Shown here in pieces: positions 22,760-33,446 of a stretch of 64,000 bases of DNA (position 1 is its first letter; each line of letters starts with the position of its first letter). The stretch is taken from the NCBI GenBank assembly GCA_039090855.1, contig CM077012.1, positions 142,572,541 through 142,636,540 on the forward strand, written 5' to 3'. This stretch comes from Macrothele yani. Taxonomy: Eukaryota > Arthropoda > Arachnida > Araneae > Macrothelidae. The position numbers were made by a program, and so were the translations under genes. The notes below the pieces were generated by a model, which was not told the DNA's origin, did not search any database, and saw only the letters and a list, made by a program, of their open reading frames with translations.

Positions 22760-23790
22760 CAAACACAAAAATTCCTGAGCATTTCAATGCTTCATCCAAA
22801 ATTGGTTGACAAACTTCTTCAGTGCCATCTTTGCTACTGCTTACATTTTCCTTATTTTTTACATCCATCAGCTGTGAAGAGATTTGTTGCTATATCTGCA
22901 TCACAAATCAGTCTTCAGGGATTTAGAACCCGAAATGTCCCAGTCAACAACAGTGACAGTTTCAACTTCATTCTGAACATCAATGGCTCATGGAGTTGTG
23001 AATCCCACTTTGACACAGCAATTCCAAATAGTTTCAGGTTTTATGTGATCCCATCCTGGTGAAATGATGTTCATTGTCTCTAAAATGTTCATCTTCTTAT
23101 TCATTGCATTTCCAAAAGTAACGCTTGCGACAGCAAGTTTAATTGACTTTTTCTGCATTGCATCAGTTCTTTATGATACCCAAATCTGACTGCTGCAGTT
23201 TGGTGGAACGAAAATCACCAGGATGTATTTCAGAAATTTGTATCTGGTGGATGTGATATACATTGGTCATGAACAGCAAAAGTCGACAATTTTGAAGTTC
23301 CATACTTAAATCAGTTTTCTTTGCCAGTCAGTGGAAATGTTTGTAGTCACCCACATTTTTTCCCCTAGCTTTGTATAATGATGGTGATATTTTTACATTT
23401 GTGATACACCAAGGTTTCCCCAACTTTTCTGATCCATCAATGACTGCACACAGAAGTATGGTTAGTCTGTCTTTATTTTTCTTGCCTCCATGGTAAAAGG
23501 AGGTAAAAATGCCCAATTTCATCCATGTTAAAGATGTCTTTGAGTTCACAAACACCAATTTGTTTGGCAGATCTTTAATCCACTTCTCTAATGTTTGCAA
23601 TCAAACATCTTTTTATTTTCCGCTTAGAAATTGGCATGGAATCCCACATCTCTTTTTAAATTTATGAAACCATCCTGCGGAAAAGCAGTTGTCCTAATGT
23701 CTAATTTTGATGTGATCTCTATTGCTTTTTCCATTACATAAGCCCACTAACAAAAATGTTTGGTACTTGGCATTGTACTTGAAAAAATTG
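22760..23790 (-). pseudogene. Tigger/pogo-like transposase remnant
   Basis: The minus strand contains HGGKKNKDRLTILLCAVIDG followed by SEKLGKPWCI and YKARGK, the conserved DDE_1 block of pogo/Tigger transposases, which are related to jerky and CENP-B. Upstream pieces read KRKIKRC and FNMDEIGHFY in other frames, the latter covering the first catalytic aspartate of the NxDE motif. Downstream pieces (AVASVTFGNAM, DHIKPETIWNC) match the region after the core. Frameshifts are frequent. No element termini were found, so the limits are approximate. Confidence 0.68.
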
Positions 23791-23853
23791 AAAAAGCTTT
23801 TTTTTTCTGGAAGACTAACCAAAAAGATTTTCTTTTATGAATCCATGTAAATA

Positions 23854-25221
23854 CTCTGGTGTGCAAAAATTAAGGACGAAGGGGAGAAATTAGCATAACA
23901 GTGGAACGAGCAGGCAGAACGGACTTTAAGACCACTCAGGAGATAGACTAAGGTCCGGTACAGTAGGGCATGATGTAGGGGGAGTGTCGAAGGGTTTAAA
24001 GCACACAGGCGATGTAAGGGTTTGAACGACGTCGAGTTGCTGCCACCGTGTGATATGGCCAACAGGCAATCCAGTAGACGACATCTGGATGACTTTACCC
24101 GAGGTCGCATCTTTGAGAAGTTGGAAGAAGGTCAAAGTGTGGCCGAGGAGTTCGGGATCGCTCACAGCATCGTTTCATGAGCTTGGAGAGCATTTCAAAC
24201 GACAAGAACAGCTGTCTGAGAGTTTAGCAGTGGTCGTCCACGAGCAACCACGGCGGCGGATGACCGGTATATTGTCCTACAGGCGAGAAGAGACAGACAG
24301 CGGGAGAAATCGCAAGGCACATGCAACAGACAATTGGACGTCCGTTATTGCGTTTTACCGTGGCCAGGAAGCTGCACAAAGGTGGTCTATTTGCACGACG
24401 ACCAGTACGGTGTGTGCCATTAACGCCTGCTCGTCGGAGATGGCGGTTTCTGTGGTGCCAGGAACACAAGAACTGCACACATCAGCAATGGGGTCGAGTT
24501 CTCTTTACAGATGAGAGCCAATTTAGTCTGACAAACGATTCTGGATGATACACATCTGGAGAGAGCAGGGAACACGCAATCACACCTCCAACATCATCGA
24601 AAGGGACCAGTTTGGAGGGGGCGGTATCATGCTTGGTAGCTGTACTGACCTCCACATCTTCCAAGGAGGTTCAGTCACTGGTGTCCGCTATTGTACCGAG
24701 GTTTTCCTGCCTCACGTGCGTCTGTTTAGAGGTGCTGTGGGTCCTGAGTTCCTCTTCATGGACGACAACGCTACACCTCATCGTACAGTAGCTGTCGCAG
24801 AACTGTTGGAATGTGAAGATATTCAATGCATGGATTGTCTTGCAGGGTCCTGGGACCTTCTCGGGAGGCGCTTGGCAGCACGTCACCAGCCGCCAGCAAC
24901 GATTCCGTAGCTGCGATTGGCGCTACAAGAGGAATGGGCTGCAATGCCTCAACAGCTCCTTGACAACCTCGTCCTCAGCATGGACAGATGTTGTAAATCC
25001 TGCAACGCAGTCAGGGGTGATCACATCCTCTACTAAAGACTGGATTTTTCTTGGCAGCCACCTGTCACATGGGTGTTTCTGTCCAGTTGTGCTCGAAACT
25101 ACCTTTGGATTCCTTGTCCCATATTATTACATCTTATGGTATGATTTGAGTCTATGTGGAGCATTTCTGCACGACGTTACATTCGAAAAACCGTCTCGTC
25201 TTTAATTTTTGCTCGCCAGTG
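23854..25221 (+). mobile_element. Tc1-like transposon (GCAAAAATTAA family)
   Basis: The left terminus CTCTGGTGTGCAAAAATTAA and the inverted right terminus CACTGGCGAGCAAAAATTAA match, with TA on both sides (23852-23853, 25222-25223). The length is 1,368 bp with one plus-strand transposase. Confidence 0.9.
24055..25036 (+). pseudogene. Tc1-like transposase, few disruptions
   Basis: The start reads MANRQSSRRHLDDFTRGRIF and then KLEEGQSVAEEFGIAHSIVS, a helix-turn-helix. Later blocks are FTVARKLHKGGLFARRPVRC, WGRVLFTDESQFSL with the first catalytic aspartate, and FLFMDDNATPHRTVAV with the second. The segment that should hold the SPDLNPIEHVWD acidic residue is altered to LAGSWDLLGRRLAAR, apparently by a small deletion. 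The end reads SMDRCCKSC and GDHILY before TAA. Frameshifts near 24175-24320 and 24480 break it. It is the best-preserved Tc1 frame in the window after copy 1 but still inactive. Confidence 0.85.
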
Positions 25222-25635
25222 TACATGAGATTCTTCCGCAGAGTCGAGGAATTCCGTTTTTTTTCGTCTTCATTTGAGTAATTCTCGAGATAGACGCAAA
25301 GATGAAGTTTTTTTCCCTGTATAATGGGGGGGGGTCATTGCTCCTATCTGGGAACTAGATTTTGTTTTATAAAACTTCTAGAAACAGAAGTTAAACGGAG
25401 TAAAGACTTTTCCCGTAATTATAACTTCTTTTCTCTCACAATGTTGCCTGTGCGCAGAATTCTTGTTAAATATTATTTTATTGCATAAATTTGTATTTCA
25501 GCATGAAACTGGCACTTTTCGACGTTACATGACAAGAGAATCTGGGCAAATGGTCATGTATGTAAAAATAGGGAAAACTGTGTCCTGTATGCAAACATAC
25601 TTGTATCTTAGCCGGATGTTCATACTACAGAAATG

Positions 25636-25849
25636 GCCGCCCTGGTGGTACAGTGGTCTGAAGTGTACACTTCTGACCATTTATCCAAATTAAGACTGAG
25701 TCCCAACATCGGATGAGTCATGGGTGGTGTGCATGTCCAAAGGTACTGGATCTGTCTCTTACCTGGAACAAGTGACCCAAAATTAGGTACGGGGAACTGC
25801 TTATAGCCATACAAGTTGGCCGTGGTAGTTGTTAAACCCAGAAAAAAAC
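25636..25849 (+). mobile_element. tRNA-derived SINE (GCCGCCCC family), old copy
   Basis: The head GCCGCCCTGGTGGTACAGTG keeps the A box with changes; the B box is degraded. The body TTAGGTACGGGGAACTGCTT and tail TTGTTAAACCCAGAAAAAAA match the young copy at 4177. The divergence indicates an older insertion; no target duplication was found. Confidence 0.75.
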
Positions 25850-26094
25850 AAATACTGTGCAGATTGATCTACACAGCTGGATCAAGCAGTATTGTGTTTC
25901 ACAAATCATAAGATTCTATCACAAAGAGAATGTGAACTCCGTTGTCGAGACGGTAGTCAAAATAAATTTGTGGGAGATGACTACTTGGTGAGGTTAAAAT
26001 TGCAGTGCTCAAAGAGAAAACGGTACTGATCGACATTTATATTAAAAACTCACCACTAGTATCGGCTCCAATAAAAGTAATCTCCTGAGCTCAC

Positions 26095-26285
26095 TCTCTA
26101 CCTCGGGCAGCGGAATGCCTGGTGGTGAGCGTTCGTGACTGCCATGGAGGAACCTCAGGTACGAGCACTCGAACCACTAAATAGCCGCCTTGCGTCAAAT
26201 GGGCACGTTAAGCCGTCAGACTCCGGGTACTGGTCCCCCGGTAATAAATAAGGTCACTTTCCTATCGGGCACTCTAGTCCAAATC
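26095..26285 (+). repeat. possible SINE-like sequence of another family
   Basis: A GC-richer island reads GCCTGGTGGTGAGCGTTCGT, then GGTACGAGCACTCGAACCAC, then CACGTTAAGCCGTCAGACTC. The first two pieces vaguely resemble pol III A and B boxes and the last resembles a conserved arthropod SINE body. There is no poly-A tail or duplication. Confidence 0.3.
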
Positions 26286-26289
26286 TCCT

Positions 26290-27460
26290 AGCTTCCTTTT
26301 TCTAAGGGTTGTTTAAGACTTGGGGTCAGACACTCTCTACCTCGTTAAGGGCAACACAAAAATCTTCCACATGTACCACATAATTTTAGTAAAAACGGCG
26401 CATTAGTCACATTGAATTGATGCTACTCTGTTAATTCACAAATGTTCCCAAATATTTAAAATCGTATAGAACGACACAGAGCCGTATTTAAATGAAAATT
26501 TTATAATTTCAGTATATGTCTCTCATGTTACATTCTTCCTTTTATTTAAAATTGCTCAGATTACGCACTTAATATAAATTGATATTGGTAATTACTAATT
26601 AGTAATGAAAATTAAAAAATAATAATAAACAACAAATCAGATTTTGAAAATTTCAAGGGTAATTTTTCCTAGTCCGTTCACCGCTAAGGCACTTTTTTAT
26701 TTAGAACTACATCACTGCTTAAAACCATATTATTTTGTTTTTAATTCAATAATTTCACATTGTGAATACAGCGATGCGCTCCAGTCTAATATTTACATAA
26801 ATAAATTCACACTTTCTCATTGACCGTTCATCCAGTTAAAAAGTTCAGCTTTTTTGTTTCTTGTGTGGACGTTGAAATTTTGCTAAATCTACTTTTGCCA
26901 TTAAATTTTTTTATGTCTACTTTATCCTTAAGGGTAGCACATTCCTTTTCCAAGTTTGATATCATTTGCTCAACTGGTAGCTGTGACAAAATGGCTTTAG
27001 CATACACAAGTCTCAATTCTCACTGGCACCATAGACACTTGATCTTCATGCACATTGGCTAATCACCTCAAGATCATTTTTGGTTGTATTCCATCTTTCC
27101 CATCTTCCCTTTTCTACAGCTGGAAAGATCAATTTCCCCCACCCAATTCTAGGAATGTGAGAAAGGAAAGCGGAATAGAACAAAGACAATGTTTGAGGAA
27201 TTCCAAGAGTTTTCTACCTAGGTTGTGATTAACTGAACCCTTCGTAATCAGAATTAAATTGTGCAGTAATCTGAACAAGGTTGATGGACAGCTTTGCCTT
27301 CCCCCTGCACCATAATACCACGTATTTCCCTATCACCACCTGTCTACAGCTCACACCAGGTATTCGTCTGTTGTCTTTTATGTTACTGCACAATAATTAT
27401 TGAGATCAGTTCAACTTATTGCTCTGTAATGTCTTTAAAATAGAAACATACTACCTTATT
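26290..27460. other. intergenic stretch, weak minus-strand open frame only
   Basis: A 62-codon minus-strand frame at 26828-27016 (KAILSQLPVEQMISNLEKEC) looks helical, but it has no recognised domain, only a TTG-type beginning and no clear splice acceptor. Nothing else was recognised. Confidence 0.4.
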
Positions 27461-27465
27461 ACATT

Positions 27466-27759
27466 TTATGAAAGTTGGAACAGGGGGATAATGTGACTAA
27501 AGTAGCACTGAAATGCAACAGTTTGTGTTATTAAAAAGAAAGCTAACAAGCATCTGATAATTTTGCTCACAGGCACAATGCCATACCTACCAGCTCTTCC
27601 GAAAGTTTTCTGAATTTTTATACAATCTTCCAGTTTTTCGGCTGGAAGAACTTTTCTTCTGTATTTTTTGCTAAAAATATCCCTATAAATAAAATTTATA
27701 ACATAGATGGGAATTCTGCGCCATTGTGCACCAGAATCCCCATGCTCCGTCGTCATCAT
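27466..27759 (-). CDS. possible host first exon, unknown protein
   Basis: A minus-strand open frame starts MMTTEHGDSGAQWRRIPIYV and continues FSKKYRRKVLPAEKLEDCIK and QKTFGRAGR. Its composition is protein-like and it matches no transposable-element family that I know. After GRAG the DNA reads CTGGTAG/GTATGG, which agrees with a splice-donor consensus, so the true exon may end near 27583. No downstream exon could be assigned with confidence; the helical frame at 26828-27016 is only a candidate. It could equally be chance, or part of an unrecognised element. Confidence 0.25.
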   Translation of the reverse strand: MMTTEHGDSGAQWRRIPIYVINFIYRDIFSKKYRRKVLPAEKLEDCIKIQKTFGRAGRYGIVPVSKIIRCLLAFFLITQTVAFQCYFSHIIPLFQLS

Positions 27760-27861
27760 TGGGACAGTAAATTCTCAGTGAACGCCATTCCGCTTGATGC
27801 TGAATAAAATCATGCGGTGGGAAGAAAGATTCACACTAAGTACTGTGGATTTTACATAGAT

Positions 27862-27985
27862 ACTATGGAAATCGTCTGTCTTCTACGGATGACGGAAAAT
27901 ATAGAGTATGCTATGGGAATCGCCGATCCGCTACCGACGACAGAAAACATCGAGTGCTATGGGAAATAAAAAATCTCAGTGAAAT
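27862..27985. repeat. short minisatellite, ~48-bp unit
   Basis: Units begin CTATGGAAATCGTC and CTATGGGAATCGCC and end with ...GAAAATATAGAGTATG or ...GAAAACATCGAGTG; a third unit starts CTATGGGAAATAAAAAATC. A related stretch occurs on the other strand at about 15460-15550. Confidence 0.6.
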
Positions 27986-28162
27986 AATGTTATTAAACAT
28001 CTGTGTAAAGTTTATTTTCAAGATCCTAACACTTGCTAATGGGTTCTCAAGACCACTGTGAGCTACTCCCAGTCTGTGTAGGCACTTATTACATTTACTG
28101 CAGAATTCCTATTGGCAGGGCCGGAGCTAGAAAACAATTTGCCACCCCATATAAAATATATA

Positions 28163-29284
28163 CACAGTAGAGTCACATTGTTGTGACCACCAGCTAATAT
28201 CCAGGGTGACCACCGTGTGTAGAGCCAACAGCAACTACACGGGCTGGAAGCGACTCAGTAAGGTGCTGGATGGTGTTCACAACTACGTGGGGCCATGCTG
28301 ACTGCAGTAAATCTGAAAGCTGCTTGAGGGTGCGTGGTGGATGATCCATAGAGTGAACAGCATGATCGAGGTGGTCCCACAGATGCTCCATTGGGTTAAG
28401 TCTGGGGAATTAGGGGGCCAAGGAAGTGCTATTCCAACCACTTTCGGACATTTCCAGCTATGTGACACGTCGCATTGTCGTACTAGAAGATCCCATCTGC
28501 CCCAGGGAAGACAATCAGCATGTATGTGTTACGTGGTCTGCAAGGATGGATTCATAACGAATTTGGTTTATAGTGCCTTTCACAGATAAGAGTGGAGCCA
28601 GAGAATGCCTTGAAAACATTCCCCAGACCATAAGGCTGCCCCTGCCAGCTTGTGTTCTGCCAGTAATGGTTGAAGAGCGTTTGTTCTCTGATGTTTCTCG
28701 CCTTATACGCCAATGCGACTCATCGAAGAAGGCAATCCTTTGCCAATCTGCGGAGGTCCAATTCCGATACTTCCATGTGAATGTAAGCTTTTTCTGCTGA
28801 TACACCTTCGCTAGCATAAATGCAATGACCATCCGTCTGCATCGGAACCCCATACGCAGCAGGGTTGAGTTGCTGTGCTGTAGCGTGCCAATCAGCCCTC
28901 ACGCACCTTCAAAGCAAACCCAGCATTCACCTTTCACATCATTGGCACGTGGTGTTCCGCAGTTTCCAAGTCGCTTTTTTGCAATGGTGCTATTCTCCAA
29001 TCACGATATATTTTAACCACAGCAGCACGCGAATAGTTCACAAACTGCACTGTTTCAGAAATACTGCCACCCTTGGCCCAAAAGCAGATAATCATCCCTT
29101 TTTGCAAATCTGATAAATCACTCCTTTTATCCATGACAGCAATGAGTGATATGTTTTCAGATCGCCTACAGCACACCTCATATATCCTCCAAGCCACCAG
29201 CTCACGACATGTGCCTTCTTTCATTGGCTACGCTCTGTTGATGTCAAAAGTAGGAGGTGGTCACAATAATGTGACTCGACTGTG
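28163..29284 (-). mobile_element. Tc1-like transposon nested in the hAT element
   Basis: The left end CACAGTAGAGTCACATTGTT and the inverted right end CACAGTCGAGTCACATTATT match. TA precedes the left end (28161-28162); on the right a TG/TA microsatellite has grown at the junction, so the duplication there is blurred. Confidence 0.85.
28194..29134 (-). pseudogene. Tc1-like transposase, disrupted
   Basis: The start near 29134 reads MDKRSDLSDLQKGMIICFWA and continues SISETVQFVNYSRAAVVKIY, a helix-turn-helix region. Later blocks are WQRIAFFDESHWRI with the first catalytic aspartate and GSLMVWGMFSRHSLAPLL. The C-terminal block has LPWPPNSPDLTQWSICGTTS in one frame and MEHLWDHLDHAVHSM in the next, marking a frameshift at the third acidic residue. 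It ends STHGGHPGY. The QDNxxPH region is also missing or frameshifted around 28470-28510. Confidence 0.8.
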
Positions 29285-29473
29285 TGTGTGTATATATATA
29301 TATATGTATGTCAAAGCTTCCAGGAAGTTCAGAGGCCTTATGGACAATGGCAGTGCTTCTTCTGTGGCTTTGAAAATATAAGCATAGTACAACCAATCCT
29401 TGTGGCAAGAAAGCTCTCCAATTAGGGTATTTACATACTCGTAATAATTTAAATGATGGAAATATGTCATTAA

Positions 29474-29682
29474 CCCTCCGAGAGTCTAACAGGTCAACTC
29501 GTCCTCAGTGAGCGTTACTCAAAGCGACAGAGACAAAACTATTCCTCCTGTGGAAATGTTATTAAAAGCGTTAAGCAGTGAGTTGGCTTTCAAAACAATT
29601 TCCACAGTGGCAAAATTTTGTCTCTACCACTTTGAGGAATGCTCACAGAGGACCAATTGACTCGCCCGTGGACACTCGAGGA
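29474..29682. mobile_element. MITE with ~90-bp imperfect inverted repeats, TTAA type
   Basis: The two halves are imperfect mirror images: CAACTCGTCCTCAGTGAGC and CAAAGCGACAGAGACAAAA on the left; GAGTCAATTGGTCCTCTGTG and CAAAGTGGTAGAGACAAAA on the right strand. TTAA (29470-29473) precedes the left end and TTCA (29683-29686) follows the right end, suggesting a piggyBac-type duplication with one change. No coding capacity. Confidence 0.55.
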
Positions 29683-29754
29683 TTCAGAAAAGATTACAGT
29701 TACTGCACTTTCTAACTTAAAGCATTAAAATTTATTTTCTTCATCAAAAGTAGG

Positions 29755-31007
29755 TCATTTTAAAATCCACAGATAAGCTAAATAAATTCTAGCTTTCAAG
29801 CTAGCAAAATTTTCCAAAGCAATTTTCTCAAACATCTTTCTTTCAATGGATGTTAGAGCTAAATCTTTGTTGATCTCAAACAATTTTTGATCAGTTTTAA
29901 TTTCGAGAACAGCCTCTTTCCAGAAACAATTGTCACAGGGAACGTTAATAAAATCCGTAATGCTATTGTGATGTTTAGGAAAGTTCCTGTCAGTGCATTG
30001 TTATAAATGTACTGCAAGACATCTTTTGGTGTAGTTTCAGTTTTTAGAAAACTCGTAATGAAACTAAGTTCATCTGCAAGTTCCGTAGCTCTTATGTCCT
30101 TTGGGCAGTTTTCATCAGTTTCGTCGGATAACTTTATTTCAAGATTCATGCAATGTTCCAACATTTTCTCAAAATCGTACAAAAAACTGAACACTTCACT
30201 GTGATTTTGAAGCAGATAAAATATTTCGTCGATTGATCTAACAGCAGTGTCAATGATAACAAAAAAAAAATCTATGCAGTAATTCTTTATTTAGGGTTGG
30301 CCATAGTTTCACCTTCGTGTTCGTATTTGAACATTGTCTTCTCTCCTCTCCTGCAAAACTGTTGAGAAGGAAAGTGTGGCTCTACATTACATGAGGTGGC
30401 AATTTCAGACGCAGTATGTATCATGTGTTCAAATTTATCTCGGTAGTTTGCGAGACTTTTTTTTTAAGGAGGTCTAAATGTTCAATGCAGGATGATAAAT
30501 CTGTGCATCATTTTGGAAACGTTTACTCTCGACAACACCTCATACCATATAACGATGGAACATATAAACGTAAAAGATTCCAATTTTTCTAACTAACATT
30601 GGGCGTCATGCTTGGTAAGTAGCTCACTTTTTTCGTCACCGATAATTTCTGATAAGCTGTACAAACTTCCGATAAACCGAATCTTAAAGGTTTTACTGCT
30701 TCAACTAGACTTTCCCATCAAGTGTCTGCAACTGCTTTCAGGGTAAACTGAGACACATTTTTTGGTTAAAATTTCCCCACCTCTTAGTCGAGCAAGAGAA
30801 ATATGTGAACAGACGTTGAATGACAGAAAAGAAATCAGTTATCTGATAATTTACTTTTACGGCATCATAAACTACCAAATTGAGCGTGTGAGCAGAGCAA
30901 GGAACGTAAAATGCTAGTGGATTTTTGTGTTTAGTATATGGGCCTGCAAACCTTATTTTGGGGTTGGTTGGTTGGTTTTTGACTAACCAACCCCAAAACG
31001 ATTTCAT
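29755..31007 (-). pseudogene. hAT transposase C-terminal half, ZMYM1-like
   Basis: A minus-strand block near 30900 reads AFYVPCSAHTLNLVVYDAVK, the conserved CxxHxLNL region of hAT/ZMYM1-type transposases, followed by DFFSVIQRLFTYFS. The C-terminal block reads GTFLNITIALRILLTFPVTI and SGKRLFSKLKLIKNCLRSTK, the hAT dimerisation domain. The last part (LALTSIERKMFEKIALENFA) needs a frameshift. The N-terminal zinc-finger and first catalytic region are missing. The protein would act in the nucleus on the CAGGGCCGG termini; this copy is dead. Confidence 0.8.
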
Positions 31008-31289
31008 GTGCTACCCGGAGGGCTAAATGGCCCTGGCGAATCTCATGAATGGGGGTTAGAATTGTTTACAACGAGGAGTCTCTTTACCCCAGAACGCAGC
31101 AACAACGGCTTAATGAGACTTCCGAACCTCGGCGGATCTTTGGTGATCCAGTCGAACTTGAGGAGAGAACGCTGTAAAATTATCACATGTTTTAACTTAT
31201 TACGTCTTGTAATAAAATATGTTGTTAGTATTTAAATTTGCATGTTCTGCATCTTCATTTATAGTTAAAAAACTGTTCAGCAGACTTTT

Positions 31290-32370
31290 CAACTTTCTAA
31301 GATATTAGAAGCAGAAATAAGATATTCATGTATGCCACCTGGCAGAGCAACCATGCATTATTTTAAAAAGAAAATGTTCTCAAATGTTTATCAACATGAG
31401 CGATATCAGTCCACGAAAGAATTTTTCAATCGAGCATTTAGAAGCAAATACCTACGAAGTGGAAATTAATTCGTATGCCCCTGAAGGCCAAACCATATTT
31501 TACAAAAAAAAATTAGTAATTACAATAAAAACATTTCCCACCAGGAGCTGTATCCGGTGCAGGAATAATTTTTTAAATCGTAGTTTTAGAAGCAGAGATA
31601 TCAGGGAAAAGCGCAATTTACCTATACTCCCCTAGCAGAAAGTCAATGAATTACTTGAAAAATGACTCATCGGAAATGTTTTTCATATAATTAAAAAAGA
31701 AATATCTATCCGACAAAGAATTTTTTCAAATCGTACCATTAGAAGCAGAGATATTGACAAAAATATGATATACATCTATGCCCCCTGGAGGAGAAACCAT
31801 GCATTATTTTAAGAAGAAAATATTCCAAAAAGGTTTCTCGATGTGAGTAGTATCAGTCCATGAAAGAATTTTTTCTGTCGAGATTTTAGAAGCTCAGATT
31901 TTGCTGCAAATACGTCAGAAGCAAAAATTAGTACTTACTACCCCTGGCGACCAAAACATATTTTAACAATTAGAAATTATATGCAAAATATTTCCTATCA
32001 GGAGCTGTATCCGCTACAGAAATAATTTTTCAAATCGGTGTTTTAGAAGCAGAGATGTCAGGAGAAACGCAATTTACTATTACGTCCCGTAGCGGAAAAT
32101 CTGTGCGTAACTTGAAAAAGTGATTATACCTAAAATAATCTTCTGCATGAATGGAATCGAAAGGTAAAAAAAAAAAATTGAATTGTATGTTTAGAAGCAA
32201 ATATATGAAATAAAATGTATTTTGAATTTGATATAATCTGCATTTACGCCCTCTAACGGCGAAATTGTGCATTGTGAAAAAAAAAATTAAATTAAGGATC
32301 ATTATTTACACATTTCAAGCTGGCTAATGCGAAAAGAATGTTTCAAATCGGACTATTAGTTGCAGAAATA
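31290..32370. repeat. degenerate tandem repeat, ~150-bp unit in ~450-bp triplets
   Basis: A core resembling AAATCG...TTTAGAAGCAGAGATAT recurs about every 150 bp near 31296, 31430, 31580, 31735, 31885, 32040, 32190 and 32350. Better matches are spaced by three units: GAGAAACCATGCATTATTTT near 31790 has its relative near 31345, and TCAGGAGCTGTATCCGCTAC near 31997 has its relative near 31545. A GACAGATGGATGGACAGATA tail closes the array near 32410. Confidence 0.68.
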
Positions 32371-32419
32371 TATGTGTTTAGAGACTTGTGGACAGATGGA
32401 TGGACAGATACACCGATAA

Positions 32420-33165
32420 CATAAGCACGATCTTTTTTTTCCAAAAGACATGGTAAAAAGATTTGCAGTGGCCTCCACTGGACTTTCTCATACATGAACC
32501 GAGATGTGAAGATGCATAACAAAAAAACTGCAAAATATAAAATTTAATGTTGATAACCCTAACAACTATTGAGTCATATAACAAAATAAGAAAAGTTCAA
32601 TAGGGAACGCCTACTTCCGGTTACCTCAATTTTTACTAAAATCAAGTGAGCACATGAAATATACATATAACAAAGCTCCTAAATAATAAATTTCGTCTAG
32701 ATAACCACAATAGTATTGGGGCTTTATAAAGAAAGAGCAAACACATTATGGGGAAAGTCCCCTTCCCCGTTTGTACCAAAATATAATCAGCACAACAAGG
32801 TACCACAAAACCCCCAAATATTGAATTTCGCTTATATGGTTTTTGAGGACACAAAACAGACACCATGGCCAAAATAGTGAAATGGTATTCAGCTGTCCTC
32901 AGAATGTGTATTTGCATTGAAATCTCAAAGTCGAATTTTTGCACGATGAATACTTCCTCATACTAATGAATGAGACAGTTAAAAAAAAAAGGCCTGGCAA
33001 TACTGCATTTTCAATTGTTGCTTTTAATGACCAGATTACTTGTAAGCTGGATCACTCTTACCATAAATCTTCTTGAGATGATATTCATTCACAAACCAAA
33101 AATTGTAGGTCGACCGTTGTAGTATCAATATGTCTGTGTACTTGTTTGAAGCTCATGGTCATTGA
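32420..33165. other. interior of the hAT element without recognised features
   Basis: AT-rich, with no transposase similarity and no further repeat units recognised. Confidence 0.45.
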
Positions 33166-33178
33166 GCTAAGCACGCTG

Positions 33179-33446
33179 GGCCACCCCGGTGGCGCAGCGG
33201 TCTGCGCATCCAAAAGGGGTCCTGGTCCTAATCCCGGTGAGGCATGGACCCCTTTTGATCATTCGTCCAAAAGGGGTCCTGGTCCTAATCCCGGTGAGGC
33301 ATGGATGTTGTGTTTGTCTTACAGCACTAGCTCTCTCCCTTCCCTGGAACCAGTGACCCTAAATTGGGAACGGGCAACTGCTTATAGCCTATTTAGTTGC
33401 TCATGGTCGTCATTAAACCTCCAATTAAAAAAAAAAAAAAAAAAAA
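33179..33446 (+). mobile_element. tRNA-derived SINE with an internal duplication
   Basis: The copy has the family head (CCCCGGTGGCGCAGCGG), body and A-rich tail. It is flanked by CACGCTG (33172-33178, 33447-33453). A segment of about 60 bp containing CAAAAGGGGTCCTGGTCCTA and CCCGGTGAGGCATGGA is present twice, at about 33210 and 33270. The first tRNA-like half is shortened before the first copy. Both B boxes read GGTCCTAATCC, a change from GGTTCGAATCC that should weaken pol III binding. Confidence 0.88.

Noticed and set aside
24055..25036. intact, active Tc1 transposase
   Set aside because: Frameshifts and loss of the third acidic residue region make activity impossible.
26828..27016. second exon of the candidate host gene
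   Set aside because: There is no ATG, an in-frame TGA lies just upstream and no good acceptor is visible.
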